DNA of 64,000 bases, taken from an uncultured Gemmatimonadota bacterium (GTDB lineage: Bacteria > Gemmatimonadota > Gemmatimonadetes > Gemmatimonadales > Gemmatimonadaceae). The notes beneath the pieces were generated by a model. That model worked only from the letters and a program-made list of their open reading frames with translations. It was not told where the DNA came from and ran no database searches. Made by a program: the position numbers and the translations under genes. The stretch covers positions 1 to 64,000 of the forward strand of contig CADEFN010000013.1 in the NCBI GenBank assembly GCA_902826615.1, given 5' to 3'. Shown here piece after piece: positions 9,642-17,797 of this stretch (position 1 is the first letter of the stretch; every line of letters starts with the position of its first letter).

Positions 9642-11189
9642 ATGGGAACGACTGAAATGGAGACGGCGGCGTCTCCCCTGAGCCTGGTCGCGGACGTCGC
9701 GACGTGTCTCGGCGGTGAAGCCGACATCGTGAAGCGCACCACACAGGTGCTTGGGCTGCTGACACGCGCGTTAGGCGCGTCGGAGGCGAGCCTCTGGCTG
9801 TCGACGCCACAAGGGCTGGTGCTGGCGGCGCGTGCCGGTGTGCACACAACACCCGCAGAGCTGCTGGCCGCGCATCTCGAGACCGGCGCGATGGACTCCG
9901 GACCGATGGTGATGCGACCGCTGAGCGCCGGCACCCGGCATCTGGGCGCGCTCGTTGTTCGCATTGAACGCGGCTTCTGGCCCGACGCCAGCATGGCAGT
10001 CACCGCCATTGCCAGCATGCTCGCTCCCGCGCTGGCGCACGCCGAGCAGACACGAGCCTTCAAGGCGGACGTCGAGAAGCGCACACGGCAGGTGGAGGAG
10101 GAACGGCGCTTCATCCATTCCGTGGTCGACTCGCTGCCGGTGAGCCTGTATGTGGTGGACCGCGATTTCCGGATCAGTGTCTGGAACCGCACCCGCGAAG
10201 GCGGGTCGCAAGGCGTTCGTCGCGAGCAGGCGTTAGGCAAGACGATTTTCGAGATCCTGCACCGTGCGCCGGCGGAGAAGCTGCGCACCGAGCTCGACGA
10301 AGTGTTCCGGACCGGACGGATGCAGCAGTTCAATATGGAGAGCCGGGCGACCGGCGAACCCCGGACCTATCGCATCACCAAGATTCCGATGCAGCTGGTG
10401 GAAGGGGAGCCCATTTCGCATGTCATCACCATTGGTGAGGATGTGAGCGATATGGCGGTCACCCAGCAGCGGATTGCGCAGGCCGAACGTCTCGCCGCCA
10501 TGGGCCAGATGGCGGCCGGGGTGATGCATGAGGTGAACAACCCGCTGGCGACGATCGCCGCCTGCACCGAGAACCTGGGCGGTCAGTTGAGCGATCTCGA
10601 TCGCGGCGGGGCGTCGCTGCCGCCGGTGATGCACGAGATGCTGCGCACCATCGGGACAGAAGTCGAGCGCTGCAAGGGTATTGTAGGAAGTCTGCTCGAG
10701 TTCTCGCGCCCCGGGTCGCGCGAAAAAAGCGCGGTCAGCATGAACACGATCATCGAGCAGGCGCTATCGCTGCTCAAACATCAGGCGCAATTCAAGCGGC
10801 TCTCGCTGCCGACCTTCCTCGATCCCGAACTGCCCACCGTTGACGGGAACGCGGAGCAGCTGCTGCAGGTGGTGATAGCCCTGCTGCAGAACGCTGCGGA
10901 CGCGATGACCCACGACGGCGCGGTGACGGTGCGGACGCGTCGCGGCGCTGCTGCCGGTGATCCGCTCGTAGTGGAGGTGATCGACGAAGGGCAGGGGATC
11001 GCCCGATCCGATCTGCCCCACATCTTCGAGCCCTTTTTCTCGACCAAGGGTCCCGGCCGCGGCAGCGGCCTCGGGCTCTCGATTTGTTATGCCATTGTCT
11101 CGGACCACGGGGGGCGCCTGGAAGTGGATAGCGCGGTTGGGGCCGGGAGCACCTTCCGAATCCTCCTTCCTGGAGCCACGCCTCAATGA
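9642..11189 (+). CDS. Soluble sensor histidine kinase, GAF-PAS-HisKA-HATPase
   Basis: 515 residues from ATG 9642, chosen because GAGG lies about 5 nt upstream; a GTG at 9630 is the alternative. Order: a GAF-like region (about 10-135), a short coiled linker, a PAS domain (about 155-275), the HisKA phosphoacceptor His296 in GVMHEVNNPLATI, then the ATPase domain with DEGQGIA and GSGLGLSICYAIV. No membrane segment is seen, so it senses a cytoplasmic signal. The H-E-x-N-N/P-L form of the H-box resembles NtrB-type kinases, which normally pair with NtrC-type regulators. The next gene supplies only a Fis-type DNA-binding piece. Confidence 0.9.
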   Translation: MGTTEMETAASPLSLVADVATCLGGEADIVKRTTQVLGLLTRALGASEASLWLSTPQGLVLAARAGVHTTPAELLAAHLETGAMDSGPMVMRPLSAGTRHLGALVVRIERGFWPDASMAVTAIASMLAPALAHAEQTRAFKADVEKRTRQVEEERRFIHSVVDSLPVSLYVVDRDFRISVWNRTREGGSQGVRREQALGKTIFEILHRAPAEKLRTELDEVFRTGRMQQFNMESRATGEPRTYRITKIPMQLVEGEPISHVITIGEDVSDMAVTQQRIAQAERLAAMGQMAAGVMHEVNNPLATIAACTENLGGQLSDLDRGGASLPPVMHEMLRTIGTEVERCKGIVGSLLEFSRPGSREKSAVSMNTIIEQALSLLKHQAQFKRLSLPTFLDPELPTVDGNAEQLLQVVIALLQNAADAMTHDGAVTVRTRRGAAAGDPLVVEVIDEGQGIARSDLPHIFEPFFSTKGPGRGSGLGLSICYAIVSDHGGRLEVDSAVGAGSTFRILLPGATPQ

Positions 11190-11446
11190 CCGACCTTCGT
11201 ATGCCCGAAACCACATCGCCCTTCCTCGGATCCTCCGCCCTGCCAGTGGGGCAGGACCCCCAGGTAACCGCCAACGTACCCACGCTCGAAGAGCTCGAGC
11301 GGGTGCACATCCGCTACGTGCTGGAGCGCGTGCGATGGCATCAGGGTCGCGCTGCGGCCGTTCTTGGGATATCGTCCAAGACGCTGTACAGGAAAATCCG
11401 CCAGTACGGCTTTAAGCGACCCCACGGAATCCCAAGCGATAAATGA
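11186..11446 (+). CDS. Free-standing Fis-type helix-turn-helix protein (NtrC C-terminal domain only)
   Basis: 86 residues. The last 50 form an HTH_8 (Fis/NtrC C-terminal) domain with VLERVRWHQGRAAAVLGIS and SSKTLYRKIRQYG. There is no receiver and no AAA+ domain, so it is either a remnant of an NtrC-type regulator or a functional small DNA-binding protein. It overlaps the kinase upstream (ATGA) and the response regulator downstream (ATGA), so all three should be made together in fixed ratio. The N-terminal 30 residues are low in structure and proline-rich. Confidence 0.85.
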   Translation: MTDLRMPETTSPFLGSSALPVGQDPQVTANVPTLEELERVHIRYVLERVRWHQGRAAAVLGISSKTLYRKIRQYGFKRPHGIPSDK

Positions 11447-12108
11447 AGGTTCTGGTCATCGAAGACGACCCCACTGTAGGATCCTTTGTCAAACGAGGTT
11501 TGGAGGAACAGCGGTGGGGAGTGTCTCTGGTGACCGACGGCGAGGAGGGTGAGCGCGCCGCGCTCCAGGAGCCCTTCGATGTCGTGATTCTCGATATGCG
11601 CCTCCCCGGGAAGTCCGGGTTGGAGGTGCTCTCGTCCCTGCGGGCAGGGGGCTATGAAAAGCCCGTGCTGATTCTGACGGCGCAGGACGCGGTGGACGCC
11701 AAGGTGTCGACGCTCAGGGCCGGAGCGGACGACTACGTGACCAAGCCCTTCGCCTTCGAGGAACTGCTCGCCCGGGTTGAGGCTCTTGCCCGCCGCCCCC
11801 GAGCGCTGGTCAGCCCGGTCCTCAGGGTTGCCGACCTCGAAGTGAACCGCGACACGCGAGAAGTTACGCGAGCTGGTGAGCCTATCGAGTTGACACCAAA
11901 GGAGTTCGCCGTCCTCGAGTATCTCATCCGTCATGCGGGTCGGGTGATGAGCCGAACGCTGATCACCGAGTACGCCTGGGGCTACCACTTCGACCCCGGA
12001 ACGAACATCGTGGATGTGGTCATCAACCATCTGCGCAAAAAGATCGACGCCAAGCACGCACGAAAGCTGATCACAACGGTTCGCGGGGTTGGTTACGTCG
12101 TGAAGTAA
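11443..12108 (+). CDS. OmpR/PhoB-family response regulator
   Basis: 221 residues, standard length. The receiver has the acidic pair Asp8/Asp9, the phosphorylation site Asp51 in VVILDMRLPG, Thr79 and Lys101 (VTKPF). The winged-helix domain covers about 125-221 with LTPKEFAVLEYL and the C-terminal TTVRGVGYVVK. It follows a NtrB-like kinase and precedes a membrane kinase. By family logic the membrane kinase at 12173 is the better partner, while sharing with the upstream kinase is possible. Confidence 0.95.
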   Translation: MKVLVIEDDPTVGSFVKRGLEEQRWGVSLVTDGEEGERAALQEPFDVVILDMRLPGKSGLEVLSSLRAGGYEKPVLILTAQDAVDAKVSTLRAGADDYVTKPFAFEELLARVEALARRPRALVSPVLRVADLEVNRDTREVTRAGEPIELTPKEFAVLEYLIRHAGRVMSRTLITEYAWGYHFDPGTNIVDVVINHLRKKIDAKHARKLITTVRGVGYVVK

Positions 12109-12132
12109 GCGGGGTAGAGCCTTAGGCTTTGG

Positions 12133-12168
12133 TCGTGCTTCACGTGCCTCTCGTACTTCCCGTGCTTC
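12133..12168 (-). repeat. Four tandem copies of a 9-bp unit (GAAGCACGN), copy A
   Basis: Read on the minus strand the four units are gaagcacgg, gaagtacga, gaggcacgt and gaagcacga, exactly 36 bp. They fill most of the 64-nt gap between the response regulator and the histidine kinase and end 4 nt before the kinase start codon. A second 36-bp array with identical first and last units is at 58842-58877. Confidence 0.85.
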
Positions 12169-12172
12169 CCCC

Positions 12173-13693
12173 ATGTCCTCCATCCGCACCCGCATTGCCA
12201 ACCGATTCGCCCTCCTGGTCCTGACGGCGGTCGCGATTTTTGCGGGCACTGTGTATGCGGCCAGGAGATCGGGGGCATACGCGGAGCTCGAGCGGCATGG
12301 GCGAACGCGTGCGACAACGGCTCTTCAGCTCATGGGGCAGGCCGGCGCGTCGCAGTTCACGGTAGGCGAGGGAGTGTCCAAGACCGGCTTTCTGCGTCCG
12401 GCGCTCGATGCCATCCCCGGGTATGTGGCCGTCTATACCAGTGGCGGGGACCTCGAGTACAGCTCCCCTTCCGTGCGTGCCCTCTCGTCGTTTCTGCCGG
12501 AAGGGGCAGTCGTTGAATCGGCTCGCGGCGAATACGAGGCCTTTGATGCGTTCATGCGGGAAGCGCGCAGGACCGGCAAATCGGTGCGTTTTGCCCTGCG
12601 CAGTGATGCAGGGGTGATGGTCGCCCTCCGCGACCCCTCGGGGCGTGAGGTAGTGGTCGGCGTCTCGCAGAAAGAGGTCAACACGTCCGGGCGCGAGATA
12701 CTGGGCAGTGCCCTCGTGGCGCTCCCATTCATTGTGCTTCTCGCCGTCATGGGCGCCTACCTCCTCGCGGGGAACGTCCTCGCGCCCGTCGACCGCATTC
12801 GTGAGGAGGTCGAGGCCATCACCGACGGCAAGAGTCTGCATCGACGCGTGAACGTCCAGGGGGACGACGAGATGTCGCGCCTGACGACCACGCTCAATGC
12901 GATGATCGGGCGGCTGGAGACCTCCTTTGCCGGGCTGCGACGCTTTACCGCCGACGCCAGTCACGAGCTCAAGACACCGCTCACGGTGCTGCGCGCCGAC
13001 GTCGAGCGAGCGATGCATGCACAAACAAACTCAACGGAGCAGTTGGTGGCACTGGAGGAGGCGCTGCAGGAAACCGCGCGTATGTCGGCACTGGTGGACG
13101 CCTTGCTCACGCTGGCGCGTGCCGACGAAGGGCGATTCGATCTCTTTCGCGAGCCCGTGGACCTGCAGGCGATTGCCCGGGAGGTGTACGAAACCGGGCT
13201 CATTCTGGGAGAGCCCCGGGCGCACAAGGTGACCATGCCTCACGCGGAGCCCGCGATGGTCCTGGGGGATCCCATGCGCCTCCGTCAGCTGTTCATGAAC
13301 CTCGTGGAGAACGCCATCAAGTACACGCCCAAGGGTGGGCCGGTGCAGCTGAGCCTGACCGTGACGGGCGAGAGCGCGGTGTTCGCGGTCAAGGACGGAG
13401 GGATCGGGATTTCCGCCGCCGACCTTCCTCACATTTTCGAGAGGTTCTGGCGCGCGGACCGGGCACGCAGTCGTGTGGCGGAACGTTCGGGCAACGGTCT
13501 GGGGTTGGCCATTTGCCAGTGGATTGCACAGGCCCACGGTGGCAGCCTCACCGTGACATCGCGACTGCATCGCGGGAGTACGTTTTCCGCAGAGTTCCCC
13601 TTGGCGCATGTCGAGCCCGTTGTCGAGAAGGTTCCCTCTGGTGATGGGGAGATTTCGCGGGACGTCGCTTCGGCCCAAGGCCGGCTGGCCTGA
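12173..13693 (+). CDS. Membrane sensor histidine kinase (HAMP-HisKA-HATPase)
   Basis: 506 residues. Membrane segments near 12-31 and 180-200 bracket a periplasmic sensor of about 145 residues. HAMP follows (about 200-255), then the phosphoacceptor His264 in DASHELKTPL, and the ATPase domain with VENAIKYTP, DGGIGISAADLPHIFERFWR and NGLGLAICQWIA. The start ATG has no Shine-Dalgarno sequence; the 36-bp repeat array sits directly in front of it. It probably phosphorylates the OmpR-type regulator encoded 64 nt upstream. Confidence 0.93.
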   Translation: MSSIRTRIANRFALLVLTAVAIFAGTVYAARRSGAYAELERHGRTRATTALQLMGQAGASQFTVGEGVSKTGFLRPALDAIPGYVAVYTSGGDLEYSSPSVRALSSFLPEGAVVESARGEYEAFDAFMREARRTGKSVRFALRSDAGVMVALRDPSGREVVVGVSQKEVNTSGREILGSALVALPFIVLLAVMGAYLLAGNVLAPVDRIREEVEAITDGKSLHRRVNVQGDDEMSRLTTTLNAMIGRLETSFAGLRRFTADASHELKTPLTVLRADVERAMHAQTNSTEQLVALEEALQETARMSALVDALLTLARADEGRFDLFREPVDLQAIAREVYETGLILGEPRAHKVTMPHAEPAMVLGDPMRLRQLFMNLVENAIKYTPKGGPVQLSLTVTGESAVFAVKDGGIGISAADLPHIFERFWRADRARSRVAERSGNGLGLAICQWIAQAHGGSLTVTSRLHRGSTFSAEFPLAHVEPVVEKVPSGDGEISRDVASAQGRLA

Positions 13694-13721
13694 CGTTTCT
13701 ATTACTGAGGCGTCACAACTC

Positions 13722-13761
13722 CTTAATCGAGAATTAATGCACTCGATATTCCGCGATTAAG
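13722..13761. promoter_or_regulatory. Inverted repeat in AT-rich gap upstream of tonB
   Basis: CTTAATCG (13722-13729) and CGATTAAG (13754-13761) form a perfect 8-nt inverted repeat separated by 24 nt. The gap is markedly AT-richer than its surroundings, a common property of promoters. The arms may be an operator for the tonB-exb operon (inference). It could equally be a chance repeat in an AT-rich stretch. Confidence 0.4.
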
Positions 13762-13826
13762 TCGTGGAGGTAGTATCCCTCGCGCACCAGAGTCCCCTGT
13801 CCCCCTAGACGAGGTCTTGCCCGACA

Positions 13827-14552
13827 ATGCCATTGTTCGCGAACCTGGTCGAGTCGAAGCGCAAGCGGCAGCGGAGTGCAGGTGGCACCATGGCTTCATT
13901 CGTGCTTCATGCTGCTCTTATCTCGTTTGCGGTGTACGCTACGGCGAACGCCGCGGTCGAGTTCGAGAAGCCGAAGCAGGAGAAGGTGGACTTCGTCGAG
14001 GTCAAGAAAGACGAACCGCCTCCTCCCAAGGACGAGCCACCGCCACCCCCACCCGATGTCGTGGCCGCTCCGCCCCCGCCAAAAGGCTTTCAGATCCTGA
14101 CCGCCCCGGTCGAGATCCCCGACGTGCTCCCCGATATCGACTTGTCCAAGAAGATGACGGACGAGGCCGACTTCTCCGGTAGGGGCGCGGCCGGTGGTCG
14201 TGCGACTGGTGTGGAGGGTGGAAAGGCCGCTCCGATCGTGAAGGATGATCAGCCCCTCTTCGAGTTCCAGGTGGAGAAGCCGGTGACGGCGCTCCCCGGT
14301 GGCTCGCAGCCCAGGTATCCGGACATTCTCCGGCAGGCCGGTGTGGAAGGCGAAGTCCTGGCGCAGTTCGTGGTCGACACCACGGGGCGCGCCGAGATGG
14401 GCTCCTTCAAGGTGCTCAAGACATCGCACGATCTGTTCGGAACGGCCGTGAAAAATGCGCTGCCCGGTATGCGCTTCATTCCCGCCGAAGTGGGCGGTCG
14501 CAAGGTGCGTCAGCTCGTGCAGCAGCCGTTTGGATTCGCCATCGCCAAGTGA
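13827..14552 (+). CDS. tonB: Energy transducer TonB
   Basis: 241 residues. One N-terminal membrane segment (about 22-42) follows a basic cytoplasmic tail. The Lys/Pro-rich periplasmic spanner lies at about 48-95 (KDEPPPPKDEPPPPPPDVV), and the C-terminal TonB domain from about 155 has PRYPDILRQAGVEGEVLAQF. It transmits proton-motive force from ExbB/ExbD to outer-membrane receptors. It is first of a four-gene set with exbB, exbD and a second exbD. No receptor gene is in the window. Confidence 0.93.
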   Translation: MPLFANLVESKRKRQRSAGGTMASFVLHAALISFAVYATANAAVEFEKPKQEKVDFVEVKKDEPPPPKDEPPPPPPDVVAAPPPPKGFQILTAPVEIPDVLPDIDLSKKMTDEADFSGRGAAGGRATGVEGGKAAPIVKDDQPLFEFQVEKPVTALPGGSQPRYPDILRQAGVEGEVLAQFVVDTTGRAEMGSFKVLKTSHDLFGTAVKNALPGMRFIPAEVGGRKVRQLVQQPFGFAIAK

Positions 14553-14568
14553 CGTCTCGCGACGTCAC
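14549..14568. other. Hairpin spanning the tonB stop codon
   Basis: GTGACGTC and GACGTCAC form a perfect 8-bp stem with a TCGC loop, and the TGA stop of tonB lies inside the left arm. There is no T-run behind it, so termination is unlikely. It may tune the ratio of TonB to ExbB or stabilise a processed end of the message (inference). Confidence 0.5.
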
Positions 14569-14631
14569 CACGGCGAAGTCCGCGGTATACGTCGACCGTA
14601 ACCCTTTCTCAACCCTTGGAGCTTTCGTCGT

Positions 14632-15369
14632 ATGAATACCAATCTGCAGGACATCTGGCTGCACACGCCGTTCTTCGGGAAGTTCCTCTGGGCCGTGCTG
14701 GCCTTGATGTCGGTCTGGTCGATGTCGACCGCCATCGGAAAGCTGTGGAGCCTTCGCAAGGCCCAGGCTGAAACGATCAAGTTCGCCCCGGAATTCTCGC
14801 AGTTCCTCGAGGAAGACAACCTCGGCGAAGCCATCAAGCTGGCCGAAGGCTACAAGAAGTCGCACGTCGCCCGCGTACTCGGCGGCGCATTGGCCGAAGT
14901 CAAGCCGCTCATCATGGACGGGTCGGTCACGGTGGCGGACATCAACACCGCTGAGCGTGCGGTCGAGCGCGAAATGCTGATGGAAATGGTTTCGCTCAAG
15001 CGCGGTCTTGCCATTCTCGCCACGGTGGGTTCCACCGCTCCGTTCGTCGGACTGCTTGGTACGGTGTTCGGCATCGTGAACGCCTTCCAGGGCATGGCCT
15101 CCTCGGGCGGCGCCGGCATCACCGCCATCGCGGCTGGTATCTCCGAGGCCCTGATCGCCACCGGATTCGGACTCGTCGTCGCCATCCCGGCCGTGTGGTT
15201 CTACAACTACTTCACGACCAAGATCGACAACCTCTCGGCGGAAATGACCTATACGTCGAAGGAAATGATCGACTACCTCATCAAGGGCGTCTCTGGTGAG
15301 TTTGGCCGGTCGCGTTTCACCCGCGAGTTCAATACGCAGGCTCAGGGCGCAGCCCCGATCTCGCAGTAA
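14632..15369 (+). CDS. exbB: ExbB/TolQ-family proton channel subunit
   Basis: 245 residues with three membrane segments (near 20-40, 125-150 and 170-195) and the conserved block STAPFVGLLGTVFGIVNAF followed by GISEALIATGFGLVVAIPAV. It forms the inner-membrane proton channel with ExbD that drives TonB. The neighbours tonB upstream and two exbD genes downstream favour ExbB over TolQ or MotA. A weak GGAG lies about 14 nt before the ATG. Confidence 0.93.
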   Translation: MNTNLQDIWLHTPFFGKFLWAVLALMSVWSMSTAIGKLWSLRKAQAETIKFAPEFSQFLEEDNLGEAIKLAEGYKKSHVARVLGGALAEVKPLIMDGSVTVADINTAERAVEREMLMEMVSLKRGLAILATVGSTAPFVGLLGTVFGIVNAFQGMASSGGAGITAIAAGISEALIATGFGLVVAIPAVWFYNYFTTKIDNLSAEMTYTSKEMIDYLIKGVSGEFGRSRFTREFNTQAQGAAPISQ

Positions 15370-15402
15370 GCGCACCGCGTCACTCTCTTACAGGAGACTC
15401 AC

Positions 15403-15888
15403 ATGGGGATGTCAGTAGGCGGCGGGGGCGGCGTAAAGGCCGAACCTAACGTCGTGCCCATGATCGACGTCATGCTGGTGCTCCTCATCATTTTCATGGT
15501 GGTGACACCAGCAATCACGGCGGGCTTCACAGCGGTTGCCCCGGATGGGATCAACCTGAAAGCCCACCCGGAAGAAGACCTCGATCAGGTGTTAGGCATC
15601 GATGCCACCGGGAAGTACTACATGAACAAAAAGCCGCTGGACCTGTTCACGGAGCAGGGCAGCGACGAAAACGAGAAACTGGGCAACATTCTCAAGGCGA
15701 TTTACGACAAACGCACCGTCGACAAGATTCTGTACATCAAGGCGCACAAGGACCTCGAATACGGCAAGGTCCTCGACGCCATGGATGTCGCCTCTCGCGC
15801 CGGTGTCCGTGTCGTGGGCGCCGTCTCCGACCAGCGACCGGGTACCGTGTCGTCGGTCGAGGGCGATGATCCCACGCAAAACAAGTAA
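15403..15888 (+). CDS. exbD: ExbD-family protein, longer copy
   Basis: 161 residues. The single membrane helix carries the proton-carrying Asp in VPMIDVMLVLLIIFMVV, and a periplasmic domain follows. Start supported by AGGAG 6-8 nt before the ATG. Compared with the next gene it has a longer periplasmic part and an acidic insert (LFTEQGSDENEK). Two different ExbD proteins may form a mixed dimer in the channel, as proposed for other duplicated exbD operons (inference). Confidence 0.93.
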   Translation: MGMSVGGGGGVKAEPNVVPMIDVMLVLLIIFMVVTPAITAGFTAVAPDGINLKAHPEEDLDQVLGIDATGKYYMNKKPLDLFTEQGSDENEKLGNILKAIYDKRTVDKILYIKAHKDLEYGKVLDAMDVASRAGVRVVGAVSDQRPGTVSSVEGDDPTQNK

Positions 15889-15902
15889 GGAGACCATCGA
15901 CA

Positions 15903-16325
15903 ATGGGAATGAGTGTAGGTGGTTCCAGCGGAGGGCTGAACAACGAGCCGAACGTGGTGCCGATGATCGACGTCATGCTCGTGCTGCTGATCATTTTCAT
16001 GATCATGCAGCCCCGCGTGCGCCGAGCGGTCGACCTTCAGCTACCTGACCCGAACCCGCAGGTCGCTCCGGCGAATGCGGTCTCGGACCAGATTGTGCTT
16101 GAGATCCTCCCGAACGATCAGTACGCGATCAACAAGGAAAACGTACCGAAGGACAACCTCGCCGCGCGCATCAAGTCCATCTACGATCCACGTCCCGAGA
16201 AGATCATGTTCTTCAAGGGCGACCCGACGGTGAAATACCAGTCGGTGATCTGGGCGATGGACCAGGCACGTGGCAATGGCGTCAAGGTGCTGGGCGTGAC
16301 GCCCAAGGAACAGGCCGCGAAGTAA
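15903..16325 (+). CDS. exbD: ExbD-family protein, shorter copy
   Basis: 140 residues with the same membrane motif VPMIDVMLVLLIIFMIM and a compact periplasmic domain. The AGGAG box upstream of the ATG overlaps the end of the previous gene region. Both copies start with the same short Met-Gly-Met/Ser-rich lead, which supports tandem duplication. Last gene of the operon, followed by a hairpin terminator. Confidence 0.93.
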   Translation: MGMSVGGSSGGLNNEPNVVPMIDVMLVLLIIFMIMQPRVRRAVDLQLPDPNPQVAPANAVSDQIVLEILPNDQYAINKENVPKDNLAARIKSIYDPRPEKIMFFKGDPTVKYQSVIWAMDQARGNGVKVLGVTPKEQAAK

Positions 16326-16352
16326 TTCGCGATCAGGCCGGCGTCAGGCAAC

Positions 16353-16388
16353 AACGGCGGGATCCCAACCGGGATCTCGCCGTTCTGC
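16353..16388. terminator. Rho-independent terminator between convergent exbD and lipid-kinase genes
   Basis: A 14-bp stem with one G-U pair (left arm 16353-16366, right arm 16371-16384) closes on an AACC loop and is followed by ctgctttt. It sits in the 69-nt gap between converging genes and may serve both strands. Confidence 0.8.
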
Positions 16389-16394
16389 TTTTGG

Positions 16395-17348
16395 TCACCA
16401 GGCCAGGCGCAGCGACTGAGGCACGATCTCCACGCGGGCTGATTGCACCGCGCCTAACGGTTCGCCGTCACATTCCATGGTGATCGGTGGCGCACTGGGC
16501 GAGACGTCGATCGTGACTGACGCACCGCTCGCCGCATGGGTTGCCTTGAGGCGCAGATGACGCCCGCGATACACCAGCGGCATCGCCGTCAGGAGGCGCC
16601 ACCGCGGCATGGCGTCGATCCAGATGACCTCGAGACGGCCATCGTCAACGCGCGCCCCGGGGGCCACGCGCATTCCGCCCCCGAAGTGGGCGCCGTTACA
16701 CACCGCGCCTAACGTGAGTGCCGTGTCGGCGACCAGCTGGCCGTCCACGGTGATCCGCACATGCCGGCGCTGTGATCGCAACGCACCCAGGGCACCACCC
16801 AGCAGATAGGCTCCTGTTCCGAGCCAGCGCTTGCTCCACCCACTCTGACTCATGCGCGAGCCGACCTCGGCGCTCAACCCGGCACTGGCAATGTTGACGA
16901 AGTACCGCGCATGTGGGGTGCCGTCCCGGGGTGTGACGGTCAGTCGTGCTGTGTCGATCAGACGAATGCGCGGCGCGGCGAGTCGCACGAGGTTGTCCTG
17001 CCATCGGCCTTCGAGGCCGAGATTACGGCGAAAGTCACTGCCCGTGCCGAGATCCAATGCCGACAGCGTGAGGCGATCGGAGACGGAGGTCTGCATCATC
17101 CCGTTCACGACTTCGTGCAATGTGCCGTCTCCACCGACGGAGAGCAGCCATCGTGCGCCATCGGCGACTCCCTCACGCACCAGCGCCTCGGCGTGGCCGC
17201 GTTCTCGCGACAACACCAGGCGCGCCGAGGGAAGGGAACGAGTCAGCGCCTGCTCGACCTCGGACCGACGAGCGCCCGCTGCGCCGCCTCCGGCCCCGGG
17301 ATTGAGTATCGCGAGGAGTGGTCCCTGGGCGTCGTGGGAGTCGGGCAC
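16395..17348 (-). CDS. Diacylglycerol/sphingosine kinase-like lipid kinase (YegS family)
   Basis: 317 residues from GTG. The catalytic nucleotide-binding block is SVGGDGTLHEVVNGM with GGDGT at 72-76, preceded by NPGAGGG. The C-terminal half is the usual beta-rich lipid-binding domain (TMECDGEPLG near the end). It phosphorylates a lipid alcohol at the inner face of the membrane; the exact substrate is not deducible. The VOC-protein stop lies 3 nt upstream, suggesting a shared minus-strand transcript. It contains two CGTTAGGC octamers. Confidence 0.9.
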   Translation of the reverse strand: MPDSHDAQGPLLAILNPGAGGGAAGARRSEVEQALTRSLPSARLVLSRERGHAEALVREGVADGARWLLSVGGDGTLHEVVNGMMQTSVSDRLTLSALDLGTGSDFRRNLGLEGRWQDNLVRLAAPRIRLIDTARLTVTPRDGTPHARYFVNIASAGLSAEVGSRMSQSGWSKRWLGTGAYLLGGALGALRSQRRHVRITVDGQLVADTALTLGAVCNGAHFGGGMRVAPGARVDDGRLEVIWIDAMPRWRLLTAMPLVYRGRHLRLKATHAASGASVTIDVSPSAPPITMECDGEPLGAVQSARVEIVPQSLRLAW

Positions 17349-17351
17349 TCG

Positions 17352-17750
17352 TCAGCCGGGCGGGCTGGAGACGAGATCCCAGCGGTTGCCGTACAAATCC
17401 TCGAACACCGCCACGGTGCCGTAGTCTTCGGTCTTTGGCTCACGCACAAACCGAATGCCGTCGCTGACCATGCGATGATAGTCGCGCCAGAAGTCGTCGG
17501 TGCGCAGGAAGAGAAAGACACGTCCCCCTGCCTGATTCCCGATGAAAGTGGCCTGCTCGGGAGTGGAGGCGCGGGCGAGGAGCAGGGATACTCCGGTTGA
17601 ACCCGGCGGCGCAACGGTGACCCAACGTTTGTCCTGCGCTGGTTGATACGTGTCTTCGGTGAGTGTGAACCGCAGCTTGTCGACAAAGAAGCGGATGGCC
17701 TCGTCGTAGTCACGCACGACGAGCGCGATGTGTGCGATGCTCTGGTTCAT
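17352..17750 (-). CDS. VOC-family (glyoxalase/bleomycin-resistance fold) protein
   Basis: 132 residues from ATG 17750; a frame extending to 17897 would add 49 residues with no similarity to the family, so I reject it. The pattern IAHIALVVRDYDEAIRFFVDKL at the N-terminus and VAVFEDLYGNRWDLV near the end is typical of extradiol-dioxygenase-like VOC proteins, with the metal-site His and Glu positions present. Substrate unknown. It lies between a DinB-like gene and the lipid kinase on the same strand. Confidence 0.88.
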   Translation of the reverse strand: MNQSIAHIALVVRDYDEAIRFFVDKLRFTLTEDTYQPAQDKRWVTVAPPGSTGVSLLLARASTPEQATFIGNQAGGRVFLFLRTDDFWRDYHRMVSDGIRFVREPKTEDYGTVAVFEDLYGNRWDLVSSPPG

Positions 17751-17797
17751 CGGCCGGGTGTCAGGGGAGTCACTCGCAGCGGCTTCATGCGCAGTGG

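Noticed and set aside
12121-12127. CTTAGGC in the gap before the histidine kinase as a further octamer copy
   Set aside because: It lacks the leading CG of the octamer and was not counted.
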